Assembly (NCBI GenBank): GCA_021292105.1 | Contig: CM037874.1 | Coordinates: 53,550,540 to 53,614,539 of the forward strand | Length of the DNA stretch: 64,000 nt | From: Anadara kagoshimensis | Lineage: Eukaryota > Mollusca > Bivalvia > Arcoida > Arcidae | Reading direction: 5' to 3' | Shown here: positions 26,101-38,100 of the stretch, piece after piece | Layout of the letters: each line of letters opens with the position of its first letter | Numbering within the stretch: position 1 is the first letter of the stretch | Translations under genes and position numbers: made by a program | Notes under the pieces: model-generated | The model's database searches: none | Told to the model about the DNA's origin: nothing | Seen by the model: the letters and a program-made list of their open reading frames with translations, nothing else

Positions 26101-29100
26101 CCAGCCCAGTATGCAAGTCTTTGTGGGCAATTTTATCAACAATATCTCACCGACCGCAAAAAACGTGCAGCATGGCCGGCACCGGAAACGGAAGTCCGAG
26201 CTTGTCAAAATTAGCTAAATTTAAGTTCAGGAAACTCTTAGTTAAGGAATGATGTTGAAACTATAGGGCCTATTCATATAAAGTTAACAAATCTTTTACT
26301 TTATACACTTGTAGAGAACACAACCAGAAGCGGAGAGGAATTATTATGAATCACAGTTAATTATCTTAGACACATTGGAACAAGTTCTTAATTCAGTAAG
26401 TATTGGTACTCATATTTATATAGAAGGTGTGATGTCAAACCTTGTCCAGGTTTGATTTTAAATCACAGTTAATTATTTTAGACACATTAGCATAGGTTCT
26501 GAGTTCAGTAAGTAATGGTTCTTTTATTTATATGTGAGTTTTAATTTATAAGATGATATTATAGGCATTTTAGCACAGATGCTAGTCATCTGTAGAACAC
26601 AAATTTCTGTGTTAAAATTGCCCCTTTCATAGTCCTGTTGAGTGTGAGAAATGGCTGTTTCTCTTAAACTTGATCATGCTTTTCAACTGCCTCTTTCATA
26701 GTTTTTTTAGTGTGAGAATTGATTTCTACTACTCTTTGATATGATGAAGTCTGTTGCAATGTTTATCTTGTTCTGTTCAGTATTAATTTATGTATATATC
26801 TTTTATTTGTTATTTTTAGCAACCCAAAGATACATCAAGGTTAGATGAAGCTCTGTATGTAAAGTTATTACTGCCAGAAATTTGTAAGGTAAGTCTATAG
26901 ATCAAAAACTTTTACTTTTATGAAAATGGAGGGGATGAAAAAATTAAAGGGTCTGGATTGTAATTGTTGTCATGCAAATAACATAAATATGCTTTGGGGT
27001 GGGGTGGGGGGTCTATAAGAACATTTGAAAGAAAAAGGAAGATGCTTTTTAAACTACAACCAATAGTTATCTGAAATTTGACCAGTCAAATACCGGTTGT
27101 AAAGACAGTAATTTCTCAGTAAATGTCTTAATATTAGTATCAGTGTGTAAAAACATTTCCATCATTGATTCATTAAGCAATATGCTTGACTTTTTCTTGT
27201 TTCTTTTTTTGTAGTTTCTGAACCAGAACACTGGTAATGATAACCCTCTGGTGCTTCAGTTGAAGAATCTGGCATCTAAAGTACTGTTTGCACTTAGTCT
27301 GAATAATTTTACTGCTGTCTTCAATAGAATCTCTGCCAAGTAAGTATAGTCTTAATGCTTAAAGACAAAAATGTCTTGTATGACAATAAGAGAAGTGCTG
27401 TAATGGAGTTTTACACTCCAGTCAAGATGCGTTATTAAGATACAGATAGCTAATGCCTGAAAAGTTACCGAGATATGAATAGCTCTTGCCAACAGACCAA
27501 GATATGCTGTCAGGACTAATTCATTTGTTCAGCGTTCAACTTTCTACAGGTCTGTACTGTAGCTTGTGTGAAGTACAGAAGAACAAAAGTTCTGTCTCAA
27601 GTTTAGTGTTATTTAATGGATTTCAAACCTAAGTAGTGACTAGTGAGGGACGCTGTATTATAAGTCATCAAGCACCAATGAAATCAATGAAATTGAGATA
27701 AGAAGTCGCGTTAGCAGCAGTGAGACTAGAACAGACTAAATTTACTTAACAGAAAGAAAACAGACAATGGTTTTAACATCATTTGAAATTATCTTACAGG
27801 AGTTTTGTATGATTTACTAATGTATATTTTAATATTTTTCAGATTAACAAATTTGGCTGGGGTTAACGATGATCAAATAGATTTGTCAGACTTAGAACTC
27901 ATACAGCATATAAATGTGGACATGCTCAGACTTATCAAATTACTAAATGGTGAGTTAGATATCAGTGCCGATGGTGATGGTATAGGGGGATGGTGGGTAT
28001 GTGTGTGTGTGTGTGTATGTGTGTGTGTGTATGGGGGGGGGGGTTGGTTAACAATGATCAAATAGATATATCAGATCTAGAACTCGTACAACATATAAAT
28101 GTGGACATGCTCAGACTTATCAAATTACTAAATGGTGAGTTGGTTATCAATGGTCATGGTGGTGGTGATTGTAAACGAGGGTGGTGGTGGTAAGGGGATG
28201 GGGAGTTAATGATGATTAAATACATTAATAATTTTATCAAGACTTAGAACTCATACAACATATAGATGTGGATATGCTCAGACTTATCAAATTACTAAAT
28301 AGTGAGATGTCATTGGGCGTGGTGGTAACGGGAGGGGGTAACAATGATCAAATACATGTAGATTTATCAAGAATTATCAGACTTAGAAATCATGGTGTTA
28401 TCCATGCAACATCTTATAAATGTGGATATGTTTAGACATATAATTTACTAATTTGTGAATAAGTTATTACCAATAATACTTTGACATTGTAAATATGTAT
28501 AAATGTGCCCTCTGCTCACCTGCATGAAGTGCAAAAAGGCTATTGTTTTACCCATAACCATCTGTTTTTTCTTTTTCAGAAATTGTATCTAAGTTTAAAT
28601 TACTCAAGTCAAAACAGCTGATTATAAATCTGGCATTCAATCTAGAAAAGGTAAGGATTATGACAGCAGGAAGAAATTTTAACGCTGAATACTATTTACA
28701 TTCATTACATTGCATTGTATTTAGATACATGTAGTAATTGCTCAAAGTAATAATTACAATACTTGTTATTTAAAGCTTTTATCCATTTCTTATGAGGGGC
28801 CAAATCGTCTAAAGTGCAATCACAGTGCCTCTCCACCTAGATTGCAATCCATTTCAGAACAGATCCTAGTGTGAGACAGTTTGTCAGTTCTCTTGCTGGA
28901 GGTCTGTGGTTTTCTCAAGACATTCTGGTTTTCTCCACCATCTCAAATATGACCGCCTTGATATAAATTAAAGAACCCTGGCAAGTGTGTAAAACATTAT
29001 TACTCTATTTTCCACTCCTTTGATTGCCTATAAAATTTTTAAAAACAATGTAATACTTAACCATTGAACTGTCTAGAAATGGCGTTTATAGTGCTATAAC

Positions 29101-32100
29101 TGCCATTGCCGTGCAAAGCAAACTGAATAATGCACGTTTGCAGTTATAGCAATATAAATATCATTTCTAGACAGTTCAATGGTTATATTTACATTTACCA
29201 TTTTTTTTAAGATATTTTGGTATTTTAATCCTAAAAAAACCTTAAAAACACTGTCGTGTACGACATGTGTTTCCAATCGCTGGAACAGCCAATCAATGAC
29301 GTCACGCGTATAGCGGCAAGGAAGAAATGAGTGATGTCACATTAGCAATGGCATTTATACTCCTATAACTGCTATCTGGTCTTAAACAAAGTTTAATACA
29401 TAAAAACATCACAAATGTAAATATAAGTTAATATGGTATAAGAGTGCAGAAACATTGAAGGGAACCTGTATGTTATTGGTAATTACCAGTACTTCTTGTT
29501 TTCAGGCAATATGGAACTGGATGGATAATTATCCAGAAGAATTTACAGATTTACAGAAAAAACCAAATGATGATTTACAAGGTTTGTTTTGTTAATTTAC
29601 ACAATTGTCCACCGTATTAGTCTTAATTAGAAGCTACCTCAATTGGTAGAATCCAGTTTAGGAGCCAGGTTTGGTCTAAAGTGTGCACTTAGGGATCACA
29701 GGACCAATTACCGCCTCAGGTTGCTCTAATATGAAAAAGTTTGTCATTTGGTTTGCTGAAGTTCTTTCACCATCTTAGTTTGAATCCCATTCACCAAAAT
29801 CTTAGTGTGAAAAAGTTTGTTAGTTCCCTAGCCAAAAGTCAGTGGTTTAGTCAAGGTATTCTGGTTTCCTCCGTTAGCTCATTGCTTAAGTATTTATTTT
29901 TGCAATGTCATCTATAGCTTATGGTCATAAAAAGATTTTGGCATACAATCATTGTGAGGGTTTGAGACAGGGTCAAGGTTGATATCCAATTTTCGTTAAA
30001 AAGCTTTACTTTTCTTTCAGCTGTTGTTCCATACATTAAATTCAACATCTTATTATAATTGAGATGCAATGTAATTTTGACTAGGATGTGAAACCTTATT
30101 CAATCATTTAGTTAATGTATCAGTCAATTGATTTTGTAATTTATACATTTTTGTTGACTGATATTTTTGTGTTGTATATTTTCAGATTGCTGTGACAAGC
30201 TGTTTGAGCATTTTATTTTATCTCTGGAAGGGTCAAGGAAGAGAGCTTTATTATGGTCATTACAAATGATGTTACTTGTCATGTGCCCAGTAAGTGGTCA
30301 TCATATCCTCAAATTTCTTCTGAAATGTTTCATATGTTGTCATGGCAACATTAATGTTTTATTTTAACCCTAAAAAATTAAAGTTATGGTCAGTACAAAT
30401 TATGTTACTTGTTGTGTCCAGTAAGTGGTCATCATATCCTCATCTTTCTTAATTGCACCATTGTATATGCTGTCATGGCAACAAGATTAATGTTTTATTT
30501 TAACCCTGAAAATGTCAAGTTATAGTCGATACAAATTATGTTACTTTTTATGTCCATTAAGTCGTCAAAAATGCAAATACTGTTAAAATAAAAAAATCAT
30601 ATTTATTTTTCATGGTGTCCAATTCCCGTAGTTCTAAAAAAAATTGTAAAGCCATGGTTATGGAGAATACATGCATATAAGGTTATCACTGTATTAAATT
30701 TCAGTTTTAAGTTTGATTATTTCTGTTTTCTTGTAGAAAATCTTGGAAGAAATCAACAATGCAGATTCTGGTGCCCCTTGTTCACCTCAGCATATTAAAA
30801 AGGTATGTAAAACATTACATTAACAGTCATGCATACTGTATAATCATGCACTTGATGTTTTAAGCTGAATATCTATTATTTAAATGGAGTTTGCCAATGT
30901 ACGATGTGATACCCCATAACATTTCTGCGTTTTCAGTCAATGTTTTCCTGTAAAAATGAGGTTATTCCAGGAAATTTCTTCATTTCTTCAAGTAAAAGGT
31001 CAGGGGTTCAAAAGCTGCTCTTGACCTTTTACATTATATTTTTATTTACAGAAACATTTTATTGATTAGGTGAAAAAGGCAATATCTAGTCACCATGGCA
31101 ACAAAACATGCTGCAGGAATATTAACATTTGTTTTCGTTTGTTATTTACAGAAACATTTTATTGATGAGGTGAAGAAGGCGATATCTAGTCACCATGGCG
31201 GCAACAAGAACATGTTGCAGGAATGTGCTGCAGTCACATGTGTCCGGTTGTGTAAAGCTTCAACATATATCAACATAAACGACAGACTTAATGTACTGTT
31301 TAGTCTGGTACAGTCTGTCATCAATGATCTCAAGGTAAGTTGCCACTCCCATCTTCTCTTCCCCTCTCTTGCTCTCTCTCTCTGTATTTCTCACATCTCT
31401 CTTTTCTCTCTTCCCCTCTTTCTCTCTATATTTCTCTATTTCTCTCTATATTTTTCTCTCTCTTTTTCTCTTTTTTTCTTTCTCCCCTCTATTCTTTTCT
31501 CTCTTCTCCTAACTTTCTTTTTTCACCCCCTCCTCTCTGAGTTAGTTATCTCTTCTTTTCTTTATTTCTTTTCCCTCTTTTTTCCCTGTTCACCTTCATT
31601 CATTTGGCCATTGGAACAGTCCAAATGCTCTACTGCAGTAATGAAACACAAAAGATAAAATCATTATACAAAGTATAGCTGGGCTACTGATATAAATTTA
31701 TAATGATATTCTTAAGATGTCTTAGTATTAATTGATATAACAAAACTGTTAAAATAATTACTAAGTGAATTTTGAGGGAAATATTAAATGTATTACAATT
31801 ATAGGGTAAACAACCCTCATAAATGTAAGGAAACTAAACAACCGGGTGAACCCTCATAAATGTAAGGAAACTAAACAACCGGGTGAACCCTCATAAATGT
31901 AAGGAAACTAAACAACCCTCATAAATGTAAGGAAACTAAACAACCGGGTGAACCCTCATAAATGTAAGGAAACTAAACAACCCTCATAAATGTAAGGAAA
32001 CTGTAAAACTTTAACTTAGTTTAATTTGAGGGAAATGTTAAATATATTTTATGGTAATCATACCGTATGTATGTATGTTGTGACTTTTATTATGTTTTTT

Positions 32101-35100
32101 ATTTTCAGACATTATTGTTTAATCCTCCGCCTAACAGTAAGCCATTTTCCCGAGGACAGGTTGTTATACAACAAGACTTAGATCTCTATATAGACTGTTT
32201 TGTTTCCTGTTTCCGAATCAATCCACACAACAATGACGTACTCAAAGTATGTCTAAACCCTCACTCGCCACCGATATACCATTTTGTACTTGTCAATGCT
32301 CTTCACAGAATTATAACACAGGTAAGTTATAGATACAGGGAAAAATTAACAGCATCCCCCTCTAATAAACCAAATTGCGGGTCACATTTTTAACACCCTA
32401 GATTGCAATTCCACTTTGGTAAAGCCTAGTGTGACAAGATCTTTTAGTTTCTTGCAGAAGGTCAGAGGTTGGTGGTATTCTACGGGTACTCTGGTTTCCT
32501 CCACCCATTCCAGGAATGATCAACTTATTATAAATGTAAATCAGTATTTCTTCATTCGATCCCCCTGTTATAAATTTTGGTTCCTTTGATTAAGATATTA
32601 AAAACTTATGTCCAATGCCATAGTAGATATGGTGCAAAAACAAACCCTCACTAAGGAATTTTTTTTAGCCTAGGAGGTGTTCTGTTTAGATACATTGTAT
32701 ACAGGTTACACTGTACTTTGTTATACCTCAGTAAATAATACTATACAATCTGTAATTTAATTGTTTCGTTGGATCATATGATCAGGGTGGAGAAAACGTT
32801 GTGTATCCCTTGGAAAACATCATATCCCATCCCTTAAGAACACACCATAATGTTACAATGATATGATGTCATCAAAAAAGAATCTGTTTCAACATTCTAA
32901 CGTTTGCCTCTGATGAATTCCGATAGGAGAAAAAAATGATAGGAAGAGAGATTTATGGTCATTTCAAACGATGACAAAACATTCTTTTTTTATCACCATT
33001 GTGATCTTTCGTTTGTGTATAATAAACAATTTATTGCCTTTAATAAAAATATTGGGAGATATGACTTGTTGCAGGTGAAGAAATGTTCTTATCTCCCTCG
33101 CTCACAGGCAATAGATGTATAATGCCCCTGTTATAAGAACCACAGTGTTTTTCAATGCAGAAATGTGAAATTTCATTTCTCCTGTTTTAAACTAATTATA
33201 CTAAGATATTATTCTATACACTAGATACTTAACAAATTTTTCTTTGTATATTTTCAGCCCCGATTACAATGGTGGCCTAACATAACCATTATATATGGGA
33301 AGGCAGGTGAACTGCGGAATATGTTTACAGATACCTTAAATAAAGTAACCCAGGGAATGACGTCACATACACAGCCAAAAGTTACGGGAGTTAGCTTGCC
33401 ATATGTAAGTTAGAAATCATGAGATTTATATAGAGGTAGCATTGATATTGTCAGTTTAGAAATATTCAGAAAGTCAAATATGACTGGCTCCTAGCTAAGT
33501 GGCTCCCTAAATTTTATCTTGCATGCAAATTTTTCATAAATTAAGAAATCAGTTTGATCATTGTAATAATAATGTCAGTATATAAGTAAGAATAAACAAA
33601 ATATATTTTAGCTCTGTATGAAGTGCATAAGACTTGTCATATCCCTGGTCTGCCTCAGCTTCAGTGTCCAATATTAAGTTGATGGGATCACCTCTACAAA
33701 ATGATGCATCTATGCCGGCAAGCTATCTGGTCGGTTAGAACTACTATGGAAGCTCAGTGGTAGAGTGCTTGCTTCTTTTGTTGGAGGTCATGAGTTCAAA
33801 CCTCAGTTGGGCCTGACCAAGACTTAAAAATAAGTAGTGAGTGTTCTTTTGCCAAGCAATCAGCATTTAGAAATGAAACTCACAGGCTCCTTTGAAAGAG
33901 ACTTTAAATATTGATGCCCAGTGTCATGGCAAGTATGTCATGTTGAAGAACCTTCCCTGCAAATTGCCATGAGTGCACTGCAAAGGCAAAATAAGTTACC
34001 ACTTCATCTATAGCTTTTGACTTCTCGATATGAGTGAAATATTCTTGACTAGGACGTAAAACCCCTTTTAATTAACTATCTGGTGGGTTTGTGGTTTGGA
34101 CATTGACTGGTATGTTTGTGATCAATTGATCTTTATAGATGTGATTCTGTCTGTTATGGATGACATATGGTCCTTTGTTTGTGACACCATATTTGCTTTT
34201 GATTCCTATATATAAAGACAAACTTATTTTATTTTCAGCACCTAACAAAGTTTACATTGTACAAATTGAGTAAAGGTACAGATGAAACCACTACAACATA
34301 CAAGTACCTGCTGTTATGGATTGTAAGACTAATCCACGCTGATCCATACCTCATGTTACATGTAAGTTATAACATAAAAATATAAATAAAGGTTTCCTTA
34401 ATGAGTAGCAGCAGATTGACAGAGTTTAACATCTATATGTGGCCTGTCGGCCAATGTGCAGACCATACCATAATGAGTAAAAAAATATAATTCCAGTATG
34501 AAGATTATCTTTCCATACTCTTTACTTTGATTTTAAGACGACAACATCCCCTTACTTACCTGGATCATCAGTATATGATGTAATATCCTAAAGTGTTTGT
34601 GTGGCCCTATTTCCATAAGATAATTGAGGTTTTTGCAACAATCTTATGAGAAATTGAGACATAAATGCAATCCATATCATTTTACACAAACATTTATAAA
34701 ATGTCGGCTTTGAAACCCCATGTTAGGGATTTATTTATGCATGATCTCATTATTTGTGATCACTGCCAGGTCTGATCTAGACTTGGAAATTGGACGTGAC
34801 TGTTCTTGCGCTAAGCACTCTGCATTTAGAAGTTAAAGTCACAAGGTCCTTAGGAAGATACCTTAAAAATCGATGCTTCATGTCAGGGCAGGGTGGCATG
34901 TTAAAGTTCCCTCCCTACACATTGCTCTGAGTGCACTGCAAAGGTAAAATTTTCTGCCACTTCACCAATAGCTGGTGAAGTCTTGATATAATGAAATATT
35001 CTTGACTGGGACATAAAATCCTATTCAATCAATCTATCATTATTTGTGGACCATGTGCTGTCATAGATGATTGTTTTCTATGTATAATAACAGTCAAAAT

Positions 35101-38100
35101 TGACCTTCAAATGGGTCCATTTAAAAGGTTTTGATTTGAAAATTTTGGAACAGATACTGAGCTAACAGAATTGTGACCATCAAATGGGTTCATGTAAAAA
35201 ATTTTTGATGAAAACAATGCTTTTAAAGACTTCTGTTTCTGTTGTAATGTTTTGGCAACATTATATCTATTTATAGAATCAAGGAAAACCAGGACACGAG
35301 ATACAGAGTAGTACACTGGAGTTAATGAATGGGTTAGTGTCGTTAGTACATCAACAATGGATGCCAGATGTAGCACAGGAGGCCATGGAGGTACGTTTTA
35401 AGCATTTTACAAAGATTCTAAGACACACATACGCACACATATGCACACATATGCACTTGGTCATATACATGCAAATAGACTTGTTTACACATAACTAATT
35501 TTCCATTAATTTGTGAAAATGTAATCCTTTTTAAAGCAATTTTTAAAAAAAATTGTTACAAGAAGTTATATTTTGAAAGAAATTAATAGCCAGTGGTGAT
35601 TTTGGCTATCAGGAAATGAAACATAGGCAAATCATACACATACACACAAAGAGACACAGTCTGACACACGCATGCCAGACCTGTTCTTACACAAAAAACC
35701 TTACACATGAAATATAAACATTATACTTCCAAACATTCTGAATACACATGCAAACACAAACATGAATCTACACATGCAATTTCCTACACAAATACATCTC
35801 TCAAAGAACCTAAAGCATGACAAGTTCCTGTGTTACATACAAAATATCACTAACTACTCAAATAAGTTCAAATACCACTTGAGGCAGATCCTAGCCTGAG
35901 AAAGTTTGTCAGTTCACATGTCAAAGACCTGTGGTTTTCTTTGGTCACTCCAGTTCCCTCCATCCTTGAACTGACTGCCTCAATATAAGTGAAAGCTTCT
36001 TGACTGGGGCTCAAAATAATTATTCCACTACTTAAAGACATAATATTTGATCTTTCATTGACATTTTGTTTCAGTCTCTGTTGTGCTTACATCAACCAGA
36101 GAACATAGAACTTTGGAATCCAGAATCACCAATCAACACTTTCTGGGATGTCAGGTAAGTATTTTAAACAAAACTTTGTCATTTACTGTAAAGCTATAAA
36201 TTTTTGTGTCAATTAATTTTCATGAGATAAAACATTTTCTTCTGTTGTATATTCTTGTGAATTTTTGTATCATCAGATGATAGCTACATGTAATTTAATT
36301 AAAGCTAAAAATTGAACATAAATATTTGTGATAATTTTATTTTTTCATTCTGATACCAAAGAAAACCTGAACTTCATTGAATTAATCCTCTGTTGACAGG
36401 AGTCTTGGTGACTGAGTGGGTTAAAGTGCTTCTAGTCACTAAGGTTCAAATCCCACATGGGCAGATTCTAGTGTAGGAACGTTTGCCAGTTTACTTACTG
36501 AAGGTCGGTTGTTTTCTCCAAACACTCCAGTTTCCTAAACCCTCCCATAACTGACTGCCTCAATATAAAAGATAAAAATCTTGGAATAGGGTGTAAAACG
36601 CCATTTCTTCACCACATTCTTCTTTTCATTAAAATAAAGAAAATATTCAATGGAGTTCGCCAGCATACCACATGATCAATACCCCTTAACATTTGTGCGG
36701 AATGTTTTGGAAAACGTTTACGTCGACAATTTCCCATTGTAACATCATTTTTACAGGAAAATGTGAACTGAAGCGATTTTATCTCCATTGGAAATGGAGA
36801 AATGTTATAGGGTATAACCTGGTACATTGGTGACCCACATTGTGTAACTAAATTTAAATTTCTGGTCTCATTTGTTTTATCTTTGTTTCAGTTCCCAGGT
36901 GCTGTTTTCCATATCTCAGAAACTGATACAGAGACAACTGATCAATTATACAGAGATATTAAAATGGTTACGGGACATACTCGTGTGTAGGAACAGCTTT
37001 CTACAGAAACACAGTACCAATGCTAATCTAGGCAATAACAAAACTATATGTATACATATCAAACTAGAGGTAAGTGCTCAGAAGTTGTTATGGTTACGGG
37101 ACATACTCATGTGTAGGAATAGCTTCCTACAGAAACACAGTACCAATGCTAATCTAGGCAATAACAAAACTATATGTATACATATCAAACTAGAGGTAAG
37201 TGTTTAGAAGTTGTTATGGTTACGGGACATACTCATGTGTAGGAATAGCTTCCTACAGAAACACATTAACAATGCTAATCTAGGCAATAACAAAACTATA
37301 TGTATACATATCAAACTAGAGGTAAGTGTTTAGATATTGAAATGGTTACGGGACATACTCGTGTGTAGGAATAGCTTCCTACAGAAACACAGTACCAATG
37401 CTAATCTAGGCAATAACAAAACTATATGTATACATATCAAACTAGAGGTGAGTGCTTAGAAGTTGTTATGGTTACGGGACATACTCATGTGTAGGAACAG
37501 CTTTCTACAGAAACACAGTACCAATGCTAATCTAGGCAATAACAAAACTATATGTATACATATCAAACTAGAGGTGAGTGCTTAGAAGTTGTTATGGTTA
37601 CGGGACATACTCATGTGTAGGAACAGCTTTCTACAGAAACACAGTACCAATGCTAATCTAGGCAATAACAAAACTATATGTATACATATCAAACTAGAGG
37701 TAAGTGTTTAGAAGTTGTTATGGTTACGGGACATATTCATGTGTAGGAATAGCTTCCTACAGAAACACAGTACCAATGCTAATCTAGGCAATAACAAAAC
37801 TATATGTATACATATCAAACTAGAGGTAAGTGTTTAGAAGTTGTTATGGTTACGGGACATACTTGTGTGTAGGAACAGCTTTCTCCAGAAACACAGTACC
37901 AATGCTAATCTAGGCAATAACAAAACTATATGTATACATATCAAACTAGAGGTAAGTGTTTAGATATTGAAATGGTTACGGGACATACTCGTGTGTAGGA
38001 ATAGCTTCCTACAGAAACACAGTACCAATGCTAATCTAGGCAATAACAAAACTATATGTACACATATCAAACTAGAGGTGAGTGCTTAGAAGTTGTTATG

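Larger units (their letters stand above)
19836..26197 (-). mobile_element. Full-length L1/Tx1-type LINE, antisense in NF1 intron 2
   Basis: A ~6.36-kb non-LTR retrotransposon on the minus strand. In order: 5' end at 26197, 5' UTR, ORF1 (25935-25096), a long 1.26-kb inter-ORF region, ORF2 (23833-20039), a ~180-bp 3' UTR and a poly(A) tail (poly-T at 19836-19861). It is bounded by a 13-15 bp target-site duplication. Both ORFs are open, so it is recent and perhaps mobile. It sits inside a family-M MITE. Confidence 0.93.

Noticed and set aside
28043-28134. Copy 2 of exon 6 as an alternative exon
   Set aside because: Open and with a good donor, but no AG acceptor precedes it (TG/G run instead), and extending exon 6 to its donor adds 185 nt out of frame with a stop.
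31095-31658. 187-codon ORF starting before exon 11
   Set aside because: It mixes the decoy copy, genuine exon 11 and the CT-rich intron; only 31152-31334 is coding.
35107-35376. 89-codon minus-strand ORF over exon 15
   Set aside because: Antisense shadow of NF1 exon 15.
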